Origin: Laburnicola sp. R22_1
Lineage: Eukaryota; Ascomycota; Dothideomycetes; Pleosporales; Didymosphaeriaceae
Direction: 5' to 3'
Length of the DNA stretch: 64,000 bases
Assembly: GCA_014281115.1 (NCBI GenBank)
Contig: JACONQ010000003.1
Span: forward strand, 992,001-1,056,000
Shown in pieces: positions 22,631 to 33,465 of the stretch. The first letter of the stretch is position 1. Every line of letters begins with the position of its first letter. The notes under the pieces were generated by a model that did not search any database, had not been told where the DNA came from, and worked only from the letters and a program-made list of their open reading frames with translations. Both the position numbers and the translations under genes were made by a program.

Positions 22631-24616
22631 ATGCCTTCTAAACATGTCGCCGACGAACCGGTGACATCGGTGCTGCCCGGCGGCGACGTGCCCTTTGATC
22701 CGAATCATGACTTCAGCGCGGACGAGGAGGTGCTGGCGGCGCTGGGGTACAAGAGCGAGTTCAAGAGAGAGTTTTCGTTGTTTACAACTTTCTGTGTGAG
22801 TTTTGCCGTGTTAGGGCTGTTGCCGAGTTTTGCGAGTACCCTGTACTATGGGATGGGATACGCGGGAACTGCTGGTACGTGCTGAGTGGATTTGGTTACG
22901 GTGACTGGAAAACAATGGACAATTTACTTGGAGGATCGCTTCCTGAACTTCCAAAACTAACTGTTGTCAGGAATGACATGGGGTTGGATTATCGCAATGG
23001 TGGGAATCCAGTGCGTGGCATGCAGTATGGCGGAGCTGTGTAGTTCTATGCCTACGAGCGGAGGACTGTATTACGCCTCAGCAGTTCTGGCACCACCCGG
23101 ATGGGGACCATTTGCAGCGTGGATTACTGGATGGAGTAACTGGCTTGCCCAAGTAACTGCAGCACCATCAGGTACGCAATATCCTCAGACTTCTAGGGCT
23201 TCGCAGGTCCACTGACTGCGTATTCCAGTAAACTACGGAACAGCGGCCATGATTTTAGCAGCCGCCTCCATCACAAATCCCGACTACATTCCGACAGAGT
23301 ACCAAACCTTCCTCCTAACCGTCTTCATCATGCTGATCCACGGCGTCATGTCCTCTCTCCCCACCAAGTTGCTCGCGCAAATCAACACCGGAGGCTCCAC
23401 CTTCAACATGATAGCTCTGATCGCCGTGCTCATCCTCATTCCCGCCAACACAGACCGAGAATCACGAGGTCTCTCACGTTTCACTCCCTCGAGCGAGGTA
23501 TGGGGCACCATCTACGAAGGCACCATGTTCCCGCCCGGCATCTCAGTCTTGATGTCCTTCATCGGTGTCATCTGGACTATGAGCGGATACGACAGCCCCT
23601 TCCATCTCGCAGAGGAGTGCTCAAACGCGAACACCGCGTCCCCTCGCGCGATCGTGCTCACATCCGCCGTTGGCGGCACGCTTGGCTGGTTCCTGCAGCT
23701 CGTAGTAGCCTACACGGTTGTAAGCATCGACGACGTGCTCGCATCCAACCTCGGACAGCCATTTGCGGCGTACCTGATGCAATGCATGCCGCAAAAGACG
23801 GTTCTCGCTATCCTCTCCCTCACCATCATCGCGGGCTTCAGCATGGGGCAAGGGAACATGATTGCAGCGAGTCGGGTCACATTTGCGTATGCGCGTGACG
23901 ACTGCTTCCCGCTGTCCAAGCACTGGAAGCGTGTCAACAAGACGACGCAGACGCCCGTGAATGCCGTGTGGTTCAATTGCGCGATCGGCATTCTGTGCTT
24001 GCTGCTCATCTTTGGGGGCGAACTTACCATCGGGGCATTGTTCTCTATAGGTGCGATTGCCGCTTTTGTCGGTGAGTATTATACATCTTCCAGATGGTAG
24101 TGAACGGTTGGTAGGTTGGTGATAGGAAGCTGACTCTGGCAAACAGCATTTACAACTCCCATCTTCATCCGCGTCTTCTTCGTCGGCGACCGCTTCCGCG
24201 CCGGGCCCTGGAATCTAGGCCGATTCAGTCCCATTATTGGAACCATTGCATGTGCATTCGTCATCCTCATGATGCCTATTCTCTGCCTCCCAAGCGTATC
24301 AGGCTCCGAGTTGACGTAAGCCGCCTCCATCTTATTTACCACGTCCCCACTCTTCTCCGTGTATCAGGCTAACAAACCACACAGCCCCGACCTCATGAAC
24401 TGGACCTGCGTCGTCTACGGTGGGCCTATGATACTCGTGACGATATGGTGGTTCGTCGATGCGCACAATTGGTTCAAGGGGCCGAAGGTTAATGTCGAGC
24501 ATATGATGTTGGGTCGGGGGGACAATGTTTTGGAGGGAACGGCGAAGGATAAGGGGGTGGAGAGTGAGGCGGAGAATGGGGAGGGGTTGGATAAAGACAA
24601 GGATAAGGCGGTTTGA
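22631..24616 (+). CDS. Amino-acid/choline-type permease of the APC superfamily
   Basis: Predicted 562-aa integral membrane transporter of the amino acid-polyamine-organocation superfamily, closest in pattern to fungal GABA/choline permeases (UGA4/HNM1-like). Exons: 22631-22874, 22971-23171, 23229-24071, 24147-24315, 24385-24616; all introns are GT-AG (57-96 bp) and the frame closes. Visible marks: the cytosolic N-terminus DEEVLAALGYKSEFKREFS, LPSFASTLYYGM in the first membrane segment, PTSGGLYYASAVLAP, and the SGYDSPFHLAEE region typical of this family, with about 12 hydrophobic segments and an acidic/basic tail. An upstream in-frame ATG at 22520 would add 37 residues; 22631 was chosen because the family motif starts soon after it. 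The substrate cannot be read from sequence. The pogo-like element ends only about 195 bp upstream. Confidence 0.9.
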
Positions 24617-24928
24617 ACGGTTGGGAGGGTTGGATGGATGAGATGAATAAGGTGTGGGGGTTGGTGTGAGAGGCGTGGAGTTGATGTATGGGTGTATATA
24701 TCGGTGGAGACGTTATGCGTATTGGAAATGAATAACGTGCGTGATTACCGGAATGGTTGCAGTTGTATGAGTGATTGGGTGATGTATATGGTAGAGTATA
24801 GAAGCTATCATATGTGGTTCGTGAAATGCATGGCTGAGACTTGGGATAGAAATGCGCTGTAATTGAGTTATAGTTTGATCTGTTGGGTTGCCTGTCAGAG
24901 ATTGATGCTAATAGTACATATAGTTAGG

Positions 24929-25057
24929 CCGCCTTTTTTGTGATCACCTTTTTACGCTCTTTTTGTTTACTAAGCAGGGGGCTCTGCTTTTTTTGTCATG
25001 TTATTTGAGATGAAAGCCTTTGTTGTCCTACCCCTAGGTAGATTAATTTAACACACC
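24929..25057 (+). repeat. Short non-autonomous repeat, long form with 9-bp target duplication (copy 5)
   Basis: A 129-bp copy in the 3' flank of the permease gene, bounded by ATAGTTAGG at 24920-24928 and 25058-25066. It is the least RIP-altered copy (GTGATCACC, AAGCAGGGGGCTCTG and CCCCTAGGTAG intact). No inverted termini. The rest of 24617-25229, between two convergent genes, shows no gene. Confidence 0.85.
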
Positions 25058-25229
25058 ATAGTTAGGTAAGAGAAATACTACCATCATCCATAGATGTGAT
25101 TCCATCGTTGGGAAGTACAAAGACCACCCTGACCAACCACTCATTATGTGCACCGCAGCCCTACATAATCCTTCCTCCACCGCTCAGGCGCCAATACACA
25201 CACACGGTTCATTCTCAGGCCAAAACATC

Positions 25230-26902
25230 TCACTGCGCCTTATCTTCCCGGAACGTCAACTCGCACCTATGCGCCTTGGGCGCAATCAGGAAGAAGTTCT
25301 CGAATTCCATACTCTCGGGCGTCGTTCGCTTTCCCAGTCGGATTCCCTGGCACTCACGGAAGAAGAATGCAACTGCGTACCGCAACTCCATGCGCGCAAG
25401 ATGAATGCCGATGCAAGACCGCGACCCAACACCGAAGGGGTGGTAGGCGGCTTTGGCGTCACGGGTTTGGGCTTCGGGGGTGTCACCTTCCTTGGAGATC
25501 CAGCGGTAGGGGTCGAAGCTGGGACAGTCAGGTTGGTGCGCCAGGAACGGGAAGGAGGGGAGTGACTTACTTGAGCGGATTTGACCAGATGGTGGGATCG
25601 CGGTGGAAGGTGTAGGCTTGGGTACAGACGGTCGTTCCTTGAGGAATGAAGTGGCCACCAAGGACGCCTCCACCCTCGGGTACCGTGCGAGGAAGACTGC
25701 TGGGTGCGGCACCATAGAGTCGGCCGTTTTCTTCAATCACAGCATTCAGCAGCGGCATATTCAGAAGGTCATTCTCTCTGAAGTCCTCTGGGAGCTGTGC
25801 AACCTCGGCCTCTAGCGCGGCCTGCAGTTCCGGTCGCTGGAGCACAGTGTAGAAGAGGTAGGTCAAGGTAACGCCCGTGGTATCGGTACCTGCGATGATC
25901 ACGTTGCTGGCTTCGACTCTCACGTCTACGTCGTCGACGCTACCTTCGCCTTCTTTTTCATAGTCTTCGATGATCTTGGCAAAGATGTTGCTCTCCCCGG
26001 TGCGTGACCGCGCTAGTTCTACGGCTCGATCGGCGCCTCGGAAAATGAACTTGTTGCAGTTGAAGATTTCTTGGATCGCGGGGAGGGGGACGAAGCGGAG
26101 GAGACGAAGGAGAGGTAGCTCAACCATGATACCGGCAGCCATGGTAAGCTTCTTCAACACGTTGATGAACTCGTTGGTCTGGGTTGTAAGTGAGTGGGGC
26201 TTGCTTAGAAGATAGAGAATCGGGAAAGCGTACCTGGCCCGTCTGCAACATGTTGAAAGACTCCCCAAAAGCAAGGTGAGCGATAACATCAGAGCCCAAC
26301 AGCATCCACCAATGATAAACATCGGCAACATCGTTCGTGGCTGCCTTCTTAATCTGTGCGACGCAGAGCTGTGCCTTGTCACGAACAGTCTGTTCCCAGT
26401 GCTCAATCAGATAACTGCGACTGAAAGGTCGTGACAATAGCTTCCTTCTAAGGCCGTGCGCTCGAGGGTCGATTATGGTGAAGCTACCCTCCCTCGGAAA
26501 GTTCGTAAGCTGCTGATACCACGCACTCTTTAGGTACTTGGTGCCGATCTTGTGAATTTCTCTAAAGGCGTCAAGGTCTGCTACTGCGACCTCGTTCGGG
26601 GACAGGCGAACAATGGGTCCGTATTTCTTGTGGAGAGAATCAATGTAGAAAATTCGTTGACCAGAAAGGACAGCAAGCTTGAGGCGCAGGTGAGTAAATC
26701 TCGTATACCACGGTCCTGGTAGATGCTTTGTAGGGGAGGTTTCGGCGATGTATATAAACTATAGTAGACGAGTAAGTATAGGGTAGCACATGGAAGGGAC
26801 TCGGCTTACTCTCAGGAAGATGGCAAGTAGGACCGATGAAGAGATAAGTGAAGCGTTGAGCCGGAAAGGCAATAGCGGAGTATCCGAAAATAGCGTTGCC
26901 AT
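25230..26902 (-). CDS. Cytochrome P450 monooxygenase
   Basis: Predicted 493-aa microsomal P450, CYP65/trichothecene-pathway-like in overall pattern. Exons in transcription order: 26902-26810, 26725-26234, 26178-25571, 25518-25230; introns 52-84 bp; total 1482 nt, in frame. An N-terminal hydrophobic anchor (residues ~15-31) is followed by the proline hinge HLPGPWYT. The oxygen-binding I-helix AGTDTT is at ~291-296, the ExxR motif as E-N-G-R at ~345-348, and the heme loop FGVGSRSCIG with Cys ~433. All catalytic landmarks are present, so it is probably active. Fungal P450s of this class oxidise hydrophobic metabolites; no biosynthetic backbone gene lies in the window, so the substrate is unknown. 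It is divergent to the GNAT gene and convergent with the permease. Confidence 0.92.
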
Positions 26903-28098
26903 GGTTGGTCGGTACCTTCGGTATCAATGAGGGACGATAGATATCCTATCCATGGACGTGGAGCGAGAACGATTATAAAGGGCCCACGTACAGGATCAAC
27001 GGCATGATCGGAGATACGTGAAGCCATCGTACAGCGTCGTACCGAGAGTCCTCGGGCGCCCATGCAACCAATTACTGTTTAGAGGCTAATGCACTCTATT
27101 ACCGTGCCTATGGTAAGTAAGTAATGCTAGCATCCTTTCTCGCGGTTACATACCTACTTCATCGTGGGCAGAGGCTGTGTGTCGGACGATACAGGTTGTT
27201 TACCACGGTAACGCCCCTCCTTTCTAATCGATATTGGATAATGAGTGGGGTGATAGGTCGGAGGAGAGCCTCCGACCGGTTACATATGAATCAACGAACG
27301 AAATCCGACTGGTCCTGCTCATGCACAAGAAGGGACGTTAGCTCAAGTGGGCGACTTTTGCAATGCTTGGCTTGTGAACGTAGTCGGAGTCGTCATACTG
27401 TTTGGCCGTGTGCGCGGTGTGGGGATCCGCGATAGTATCATTAAAGCGCCGATGGTGTCATAGACCTATGAGCTCTCCAGATATCACGACGGTGGCCGTT
27501 GCTAAGCTAAATATGAATGCGCCGAGAAGGCCACTGCTGCATAAATTCGATTAAGCTAAGAGTCAGACAACGATGTAAATAGCCTCGTCCAAGAGGATGT
27601 CCGAAAGGTCTCCGCTAGGATCATGTTCGTTGTACAACTAAGATTCTGTTGTACGACCAAGGAGTTCGCAGCATAGTCTAGCCATACACAGATTATGTAC
27701 GCATCATCTGAAAGCTGCTTCTGGCAAGCTAAAAAGAAGTTATTCTGTGAATACGATACGAAGTCGTGGCAGGGTTGATACCTTAGGTATTAACTTTCCC
27801 CACCCAAACAAGCCGGTTGCAGCGTGTGCATGGCCACCAAAGAATATACGTTGCGACCAACAGGTTAGTTGGTGAGTTACCCATATAGGGCGGGGCCGAA
27901 TTTTTTTTCCGGGCAATATGTCACTCACAATGAGCTGACCAGAGTTCAACTAGATGCGCGTATGCGTACCGCAACTATACTTCCATCACATGTAACGCCA
28001 CCGAAAGATTACGACATAAAACGAAGAACATATCATCAGCGAGCGGTACGCGAGACCTTCAAGCAGACAATGGTGCTTGGATCCGTAAGATTGATGAG
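26903..28098. other. Intergenic region between divergent P450 and GNAT genes
   Basis: About 1.2 kb without a supported gene; presumed to hold both promoters. Short palindromes such as GTTGTACAAC (near 27630) with a nearby GTTGTACGAC are visible. Their role is unknown. Confidence 0.5.
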
Positions 28099-29268
28099 AT
28101 GAACATCGAGTTTGCAGACGAGCGGCAAATTAGTCATCTCATCTCCCACCTCGAAGAGGCGAGGGCTTTGCACAGTGATGAGTCGACATCGCAACCTCAA
28201 AATCCCGCGGACAAGATGAAAGTCTATTCCCACCCCGCCTCATCTCCCTCCCTCCAGCATGCTCTGAAATTCACGCTTCCCCATAGCATAAACCTTGTTT
28301 ACCGCACTCAACACCCCAACCGCACCCCAGATGCGCACATCCTCGCCACATTTCCTCCCTCCAACTCCATTGGCGACCAGATCACCCCAAGATGTTGGGC
28401 AGCTGCCTACTTGGACCGTTCTATGCGCCCTGAAACCGAACTGTGGATCTTCGCCGCTGGAGAAATTGTAGGACACTTGCCGCGATCACATGAATCAAAG
28501 TTCTGCCCCGAATGTAGGCAAGCAGTGCTTCTGCTAATGGACTACATGTCAACGCTGCCCATTCCGCCATTGCATCCGGAAAACGAGCCTGCGCTCGAGG
28601 TCGCCAAGGCACATGAGAAGGAGTATCCAGATACGGGACCAAACGCCAGATATCCGTTGAATGCAGGCTCTTACGTTCGGCATCTGTTTATACCAACGGT
28701 TGTCACGCTCGGTGCTTGTCATCACGAGGTCGTGCAAATTCTCTTAGACGCAGGTCTGGTGTGCGAGGAGTTTCCAGGACGAGAATCAGATCTGAACAAG
28801 TTCTGGTTCAAAGTCTCAGACCTACCACAAACGAAAGAACTACCGGAAGGACTGCAGTGGGGCAAAATGAGGGAGAAGGATATGGCGACGGTACAGGCAC
28901 GTACTTCTATTCCTCGCGCAACAAGGACGCTGCTATCACTGAAAAGTGTGGGCGTTTTCGAGAAGGAGACGGGAAATCCGATAGCATGGACATTCCTAGG
29001 TCTAGATGGTTCACTGACCACTCTGCACACTGAGCCAGGTTATAGAGGCAAAGGCATCGCCAAAGCAGTAGCTGTGAAGATATTCAAGGAGCATGCACCT
29101 GGGCTAGCGGTAGATGGAAGGGGCAATGCTTGGGCGCATGCAGACGTCTATGCAGGGAATGTGCAGAGCGAGAGCGTATGCAAGAGTCTTGGAGGGAAGC
29201 CCTCAGTGAAGATCTTGTGGATCAGGATAGACATTGGAAAGGCGGGTAAGCTAGCACGAGAGAAGTAG
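28099..29268 (+). CDS. GNAT-family N-acetyltransferase
   Basis: An intronless frame of 389 codons. The C-terminal part has the acetyl-CoA-binding pattern TEPGYRGKGIAKAVAVKIF (R/Q-x-x-G-x-G/A) near residues 313-331, followed by a W-A-H-A-D-V-x-x-x-N-x-x-S segment, as in FR47-like/glycine-acyltransferase-like GNATs. The N-terminal half is the less conserved part common in this fungal group. The start is uncertain: the ATG at 28216 (MKVYSHP) matches where such proteins usually begin, giving 350 aa, while 28099 is the first in-frame ATG. The substrate is not predictable. It is convergent with the P0 gene; about 400 bp between them hold no gene. Confidence 0.82.
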   Translation: MNIEFADERQISHLISHLEEARALHSDESTSQPQNPADKMKVYSHPASSPSLQHALKFTLPHSINLVYRTQHPNRTPDAHILATFPPSNSIGDQITPRCWAAAYLDRSMRPETELWIFAAGEIVGHLPRSHESKFCPECRQAVLLLMDYMSTLPIPPLHPENEPALEVAKAHEKEYPDTGPNARYPLNAGSYVRHLFIPTVVTLGACHHEVVQILLDAGLVCEEFPGRESDLNKFWFKVSDLPQTKELPEGLQWGKMREKDMATVQARTSIPRATRTLLSLKSVGVFEKETGNPIAWTFLGLDGSLTTLHTEPGYRGKGIAKAVAVKIFKEHAPGLAVDGRGNAWAHADVYAGNVQSESVCKSLGGKPSVKILWIRIDIGKAGKLAREK

Positions 29269-29677
29269 AAGGGGTAATGCCGCGTTGAGGGATCTATTGG
29301 CGGTGCATGTGAAGACACTGATACCTAGAAACCAAGTTAGCTTTGGTCTCGCAACTGCTTCTTCAGAAGCAGAGGGTACAATATGCTCATGAAAAAATTA
29401 GAGTGTTGTGTTGCGTAGTTTGATCCTCACCGAGGAACTCAGGGTTAAAAATGTATAATCATCGCGAAAGGGAGAGAGGAAAAGTGTGCTTACCAGGGTG
29501 GGGGTGCAGACGTGCCTGGTACGATTGCCCATGTAAGCACCACGCAATGCCACAGTTTCCGTGATCAAGGTTTCATCTTTTCATGTTCTCGTCGAATGTC
29601 TTAGCTCATAAAGCCGTATGCCACGATGTTATGGTCATGTCGGTATCTACCAAGGACGCCGTCGCTTGGACGAGCAA

Positions 29678-30722
29678 CTAGTCGAACAGACCGAAGCCCA
29701 TGTCCTCATCGGATGCCTCCTCTTCCTCTTCCTCCTTGGCAGCGGCGGCAGGGGCCGCGGCATCACCACCGCTAGTCTGAGCAGCAGCAGGGGCGGACGA
29801 AGCGTACGCATCGGGGTTCGCAATACGGTCCTTGAGCTCATTGATCTCCTCCCACTCGTATTCGGTCTCGATGGCAATGGAGATCATCTTCTTGTAGGAG
29901 TTGACGACCGAATGCATGACGGACGGCAGGGTCGGGTAGTCGACAGCCAAGGAAATACTGGCAATCGTGGTGATGGCGGAAGAGAACGACTTGAGCAGCT
30001 GTGACTCTTCGATATCCAAAACGGAGGAGTCGAAAGTCTGGCCGTTGTCGTAGATCTGAGCGATACCCATGCCGTAGGTAAAGGGCGAAATGTTCAACAT
30101 GTTGAGGAGGGTAGCCTCGGAAGCACCGACTTTGGTACCGGCCTCGACGAGCTTCAAGTCGCTGGTAATTTCGATGGTACCACGGGCAATCTTGGTGGGG
30201 ACACCGAGGGCCTGGAAGAAAGAGGTCTTACCAGGCTCCATACCGCTGCACGCTTGTCAGCATTTCCGATCATGTATTTCCAAGAGTTGTTCTTACGTGT
30301 TTCCAGCGGGGACGAAGACATCACCGGGAGCGACAGCACCAGCACGGGCAGGTGCGGCGACACGGTTAGAGATGATCTTCTCACGAATCTCCTTCAAGTC
30401 GGAGTTGGTGAAGACGAAGCCGACGTTGCCTTCAATGGGTCAGCTACTGTATCGCAACTGTCGCTCGGATATACGGACCCTTGACGTGCGGGAGCAGGCG
30501 CTCGTACTCGGGGAAGTCGCCAATGAAGCCCTTCAGAGCGCGGCGCACCATGGTGTTCTTGCCCATGAGCACGACGCCCTCGCTGCGGAGCGACTGGCGG
30601 ATCTCGTGCATCTGCTGCGAGGAGACATTGTCGACGGTGACGATGAAGATGCTCTTGTACTCCTCGAGAAGGACCTTGAGCTTGTCGAAGTAAGCGGACT
30701 TGGACTCTTTCTTGCCCCCCAT
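29678..30722 (-). CDS. RPP0: 60S acidic ribosomal protein P0
   Basis: A 314-aa large-subunit stalk protein, which anchors the P1/P2 dimers and supports elongation-factor GTPase activity. Exons: 30722-30479, 30429-30297, 30245-29678; introns 49 and 51 bp; 945 nt. The N-terminal L10-type domain ([15 protein letters not shown]..., [10 protein letters not shown]) and the middle [22 protein letters not shown] segment are typical. An Ala-rich hinge leads to the acidic tail ending [11 protein letters not shown], the signature shared by P-proteins. Length matches the family (312-317 aa). Only 240 bp separate it from the divergent TRM82 gene. Confidence 0.97.
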
Positions 30723-30962
30723 TATGATCGTGTTGACACAATAGGATCTTTAAGGACTTATTGCGGTTGAGTGGTTTGATGGAGGTTCGAGGAGCGCTGC
30801 GAATTCGAAAAATCAGGACGTGGGAGCAGGGTCTGTGCGTTTAGACGAGCCGCTAATATCGTTTATGGTTAGTGCAGCATCTGAGAACTTCTTTCCCACG
30901 GTGCCCACGGTGCCAGTACTGGTGCCGGTGTTGGGCAACGAACAAAAATATACCACAGAACC
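30723..30962. promoter_or_regulatory. Short divergent promoter region, RPP0 / TRM82
   Basis: 240 bp between two divergent start codons, so both promoters must lie here or reach into the genes. No specific factor site was identified with confidence. Confidence 0.5.
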
Positions 30963-32700
30963 ATGACGCTACCATACCAATGTCTCGCGGCATGCACTCG
31001 ATACGCAGTTGATAGTCATGAATGGATACTTTTCGGAGCAACAGGCTCTCAGCTCGCAGTCCAGTCTTCTACTGGGGCGGTGTCGACATGGACCCCAGAA
31101 GATGCTGAAGTAGAAGCGAAGGTGAGTCGTATGCCTACACAAGATGCAACTGTCAAGTTGTAGCCCTTTGATGTCTACGTAAACATGTACCGAAACTGCC
31201 ACATCCATACTGAAATAATCAGGAGCCCAAACATGGAGACGAGGACGAGGGCCCACCTGGAAAGAGAATCAAACTTTCGCCAGCGGCAGGATCGAAGCCC
31301 AACTTCTCGGTTTTGAAAACCACGAAAAATGGCAGGTACCTTGTTGCAGTCACTGCTGAAGACAAGTGCATTCGAGTGTTCCAAACCGATGCGGAATGCC
31401 GCTTGCAGCAGTTGAGTCAAAGGTAGGAAATTATAGTCTCGAACGTGGATATTTGATAGCTGATTTAAAAAGATGCATGGCGAAACGCCCATCTTCGATC
31501 GTGTTGACTTCGGATGACATGACTATTTTGTGTGCAGACAAATTTGGGGATGTATATTCCTTACCGCTACTGCCGTCTCCCGAAGATGAGTTGAGTGTTG
31601 CCCCAGAAAGAAAGGAGGATCAGAAGAAGTTTGCCCCGTCTGCCAACCTCCTCACAGTACATTCTGGACGAAACCGAAAGACATTGGACATGCAGCTCAA
31701 GCAAGCTGAAACAGGACCCAAAAAAGTAAAAGAAACACCGAAGTTTAAGCACGATCTCCTGCTCGGCCACGTATCGATGCTCACGGACCTTGCCTACGCT
31801 ACGGTCGGGTCCCGCAGCTATATTCTAACTGCTGACCGAGACGAGCATATTCGGGTATCTCGAGGACCACCGCAAGCGCACATCATCGAAGGATTCTGCC
31901 AGGGCCATGAAGAATTCATTAGCCGTCTGTGTCTTACCAAATCGAGACACCTTGTGTCCGGAGGCGGCGATCCGTATCTGTACGTTTGGGACTGGCTTTT
32001 CTACCGGCTGCTAGAGAAAGTACCGCTTCGAGACGCTGTACTAGGATACTACAAAGCGCATCCGCAACTCTCCGCTACGATGTCTGGAGACGAGAAATTC
32101 AGAACGGCAGTGTCCGGGATTTGGTCGGTGCCAAATAGCGAACCTGAGGTAGGCCTACAACGTAGTTTTCGCCTTCGCGAACTAACAATATCGCAGGTAG
32201 ATGAGATTCTGGTTGCCTGTGAGGGGGTTCCGGCGCTTGTGAGCTTCAGAATTGGCAGCTCTGCGACATCAGGACAAGTGCTGCCTGTGGATGGCAACGT
32301 GTTAGACGTAGCTTTCATCGATGTGCAGCGAAGAGGCCCTGTAGCTGCAGTCTCCGTTGATCATCTGCATAAACCAGGCTCAACGACTGAGATGCGCAAT
32401 GAAAAGGTGAGCGACCTTCAGGATGCATTTGTAACTGATAGGGCTGACGCATGGTAGGGAGATTCGCGATTGCAGTACTTCTCGAGCCAGAACCCGGGGG
32501 AGTGGAATCTGGATAGAACCATGGCAGAGAAGTTGAAATGGTTCAACTGCGGTGAAGATACTGAAGGGCAGGCGAGCAGCGAAAACCGAGGCACAGTCGA
32601 CGACAAAGCACTTCGAGATCTGCTCTACGGGGTGGAGAACCTGAGGAAGCGCCCAGGCGCTGAGGATCAGGCATGCGTGGATCGGAAAGCTGAGGCATGA
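30963..32700 (+). CDS. TRM82: tRNA (guanine-N7)-methyltransferase non-catalytic subunit, WD-repeat protein
   Basis: A 495-aa WD-repeat partner of TRM8, which together make m7G46 in tRNA. Exons: 30963-31121, 31223-31422, 31473-32148, 32197-32406, 32458-32700; introns 48-101 bp; 1488 nt. WD-like blades are visible: WILFGATGSQLAVQSSTG, YLVAVTAEDKCIRVF, LTSDDMTILCADKFGDVYS, LLGHVSMLTDLAY, SYILTADRDEHIRVSR, GHEEFISRLCL, HLVSGGGDPYLYVWDW. The last is the strongest family match (TADRDEHIRVS and SGGGDxxxxxWD are typical of TRM82/WDR4). The final intron and the 81-codon last exon are inferred from frame continuity. Some length is in acidic/Lys linkers. Confidence 0.9.
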
Positions 32701-33465
32701 CGCAGTTTGGCGGGCCGTGTCAGGTCCGGAGCCTGAAACATTGCATCTTTATCAGCGAGGCCGTGGAGTGACTGTTTTTGGATGAGGTGCTGTGGGCCGT
32801 CTGCGACGGGTGCTGCCCAGGTGAGAGTCTCGGCACGCGCTCTTAGAAATTCAGAGCTTGGCTGCTCGCAAATCGCGTGCGCTCCGGCCGATGGCGTCGA
32901 CCGGCTCCGGCGCGCGGACCTAGCACGACATTTTCTTCTTTGCAAACACTGGACTTGCCCACGCTATAGCACAAGAAGAGCAAATACATACGTACGAGGA
33001 CCTTCTACCGGTTCCATAATTGCTCATCGTCTCCGTCTCGCCGGCCGCCGCTATATCAATCAATCGGCATTAGGCCCAATCGTTGGCCCCGCTATCGTTA
33101 AGAGGACGACTTGCGCCCCCGAAACCACGCGCCCGAGTCTCGACCTAAACTTCGCCCAAGTGTTAGCTCGCCTGCTGAAGCATCCTTTTCCAGCGTCTTC
33201 TGTATCCGCCGCGCCCATCAAAGCCACAAGTCCCACTTGTGATTGAAAACCCCCACTCCCGCACGCCCGCACCCAACACTCAACCACCGCCAAAGTGTTC
33301 GCCTCAGCTTTCCGTCGGTCCACCTCTGCGCGCTACACCTCCCTCTTCTCCGTGCCTATTGCCGCCGCGGCTACCCAGAACCAGCGCGTAGCACCCGTCG
33401 CGGGGCTTCCTTCTGCCTCGAAGCAGATTTCGATTCCCTCGATCCCCAGAAACGACGTGCGGAGG
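32701..33465. promoter_or_regulatory. TRR1 upstream region and 5' leader
   Basis: 765 bp with no separate gene. The last part (33295-33465) is an in-frame, stop-free extension of thioredoxin reductase that lacks an ATG; see the TRR1 entry and the finding on a possible mitochondrial form. The nearest upstream in-frame stop is TGA at 33244-33246. Confidence 0.55.

Noticed and set aside
22631..29268. Secondary-metabolite cluster around the permease, P450 and GNAT genes
   Set aside because: No polyketide, peptide or terpene synthase is present and housekeeping genes follow directly; three tailoring-like genes alone are not enough.
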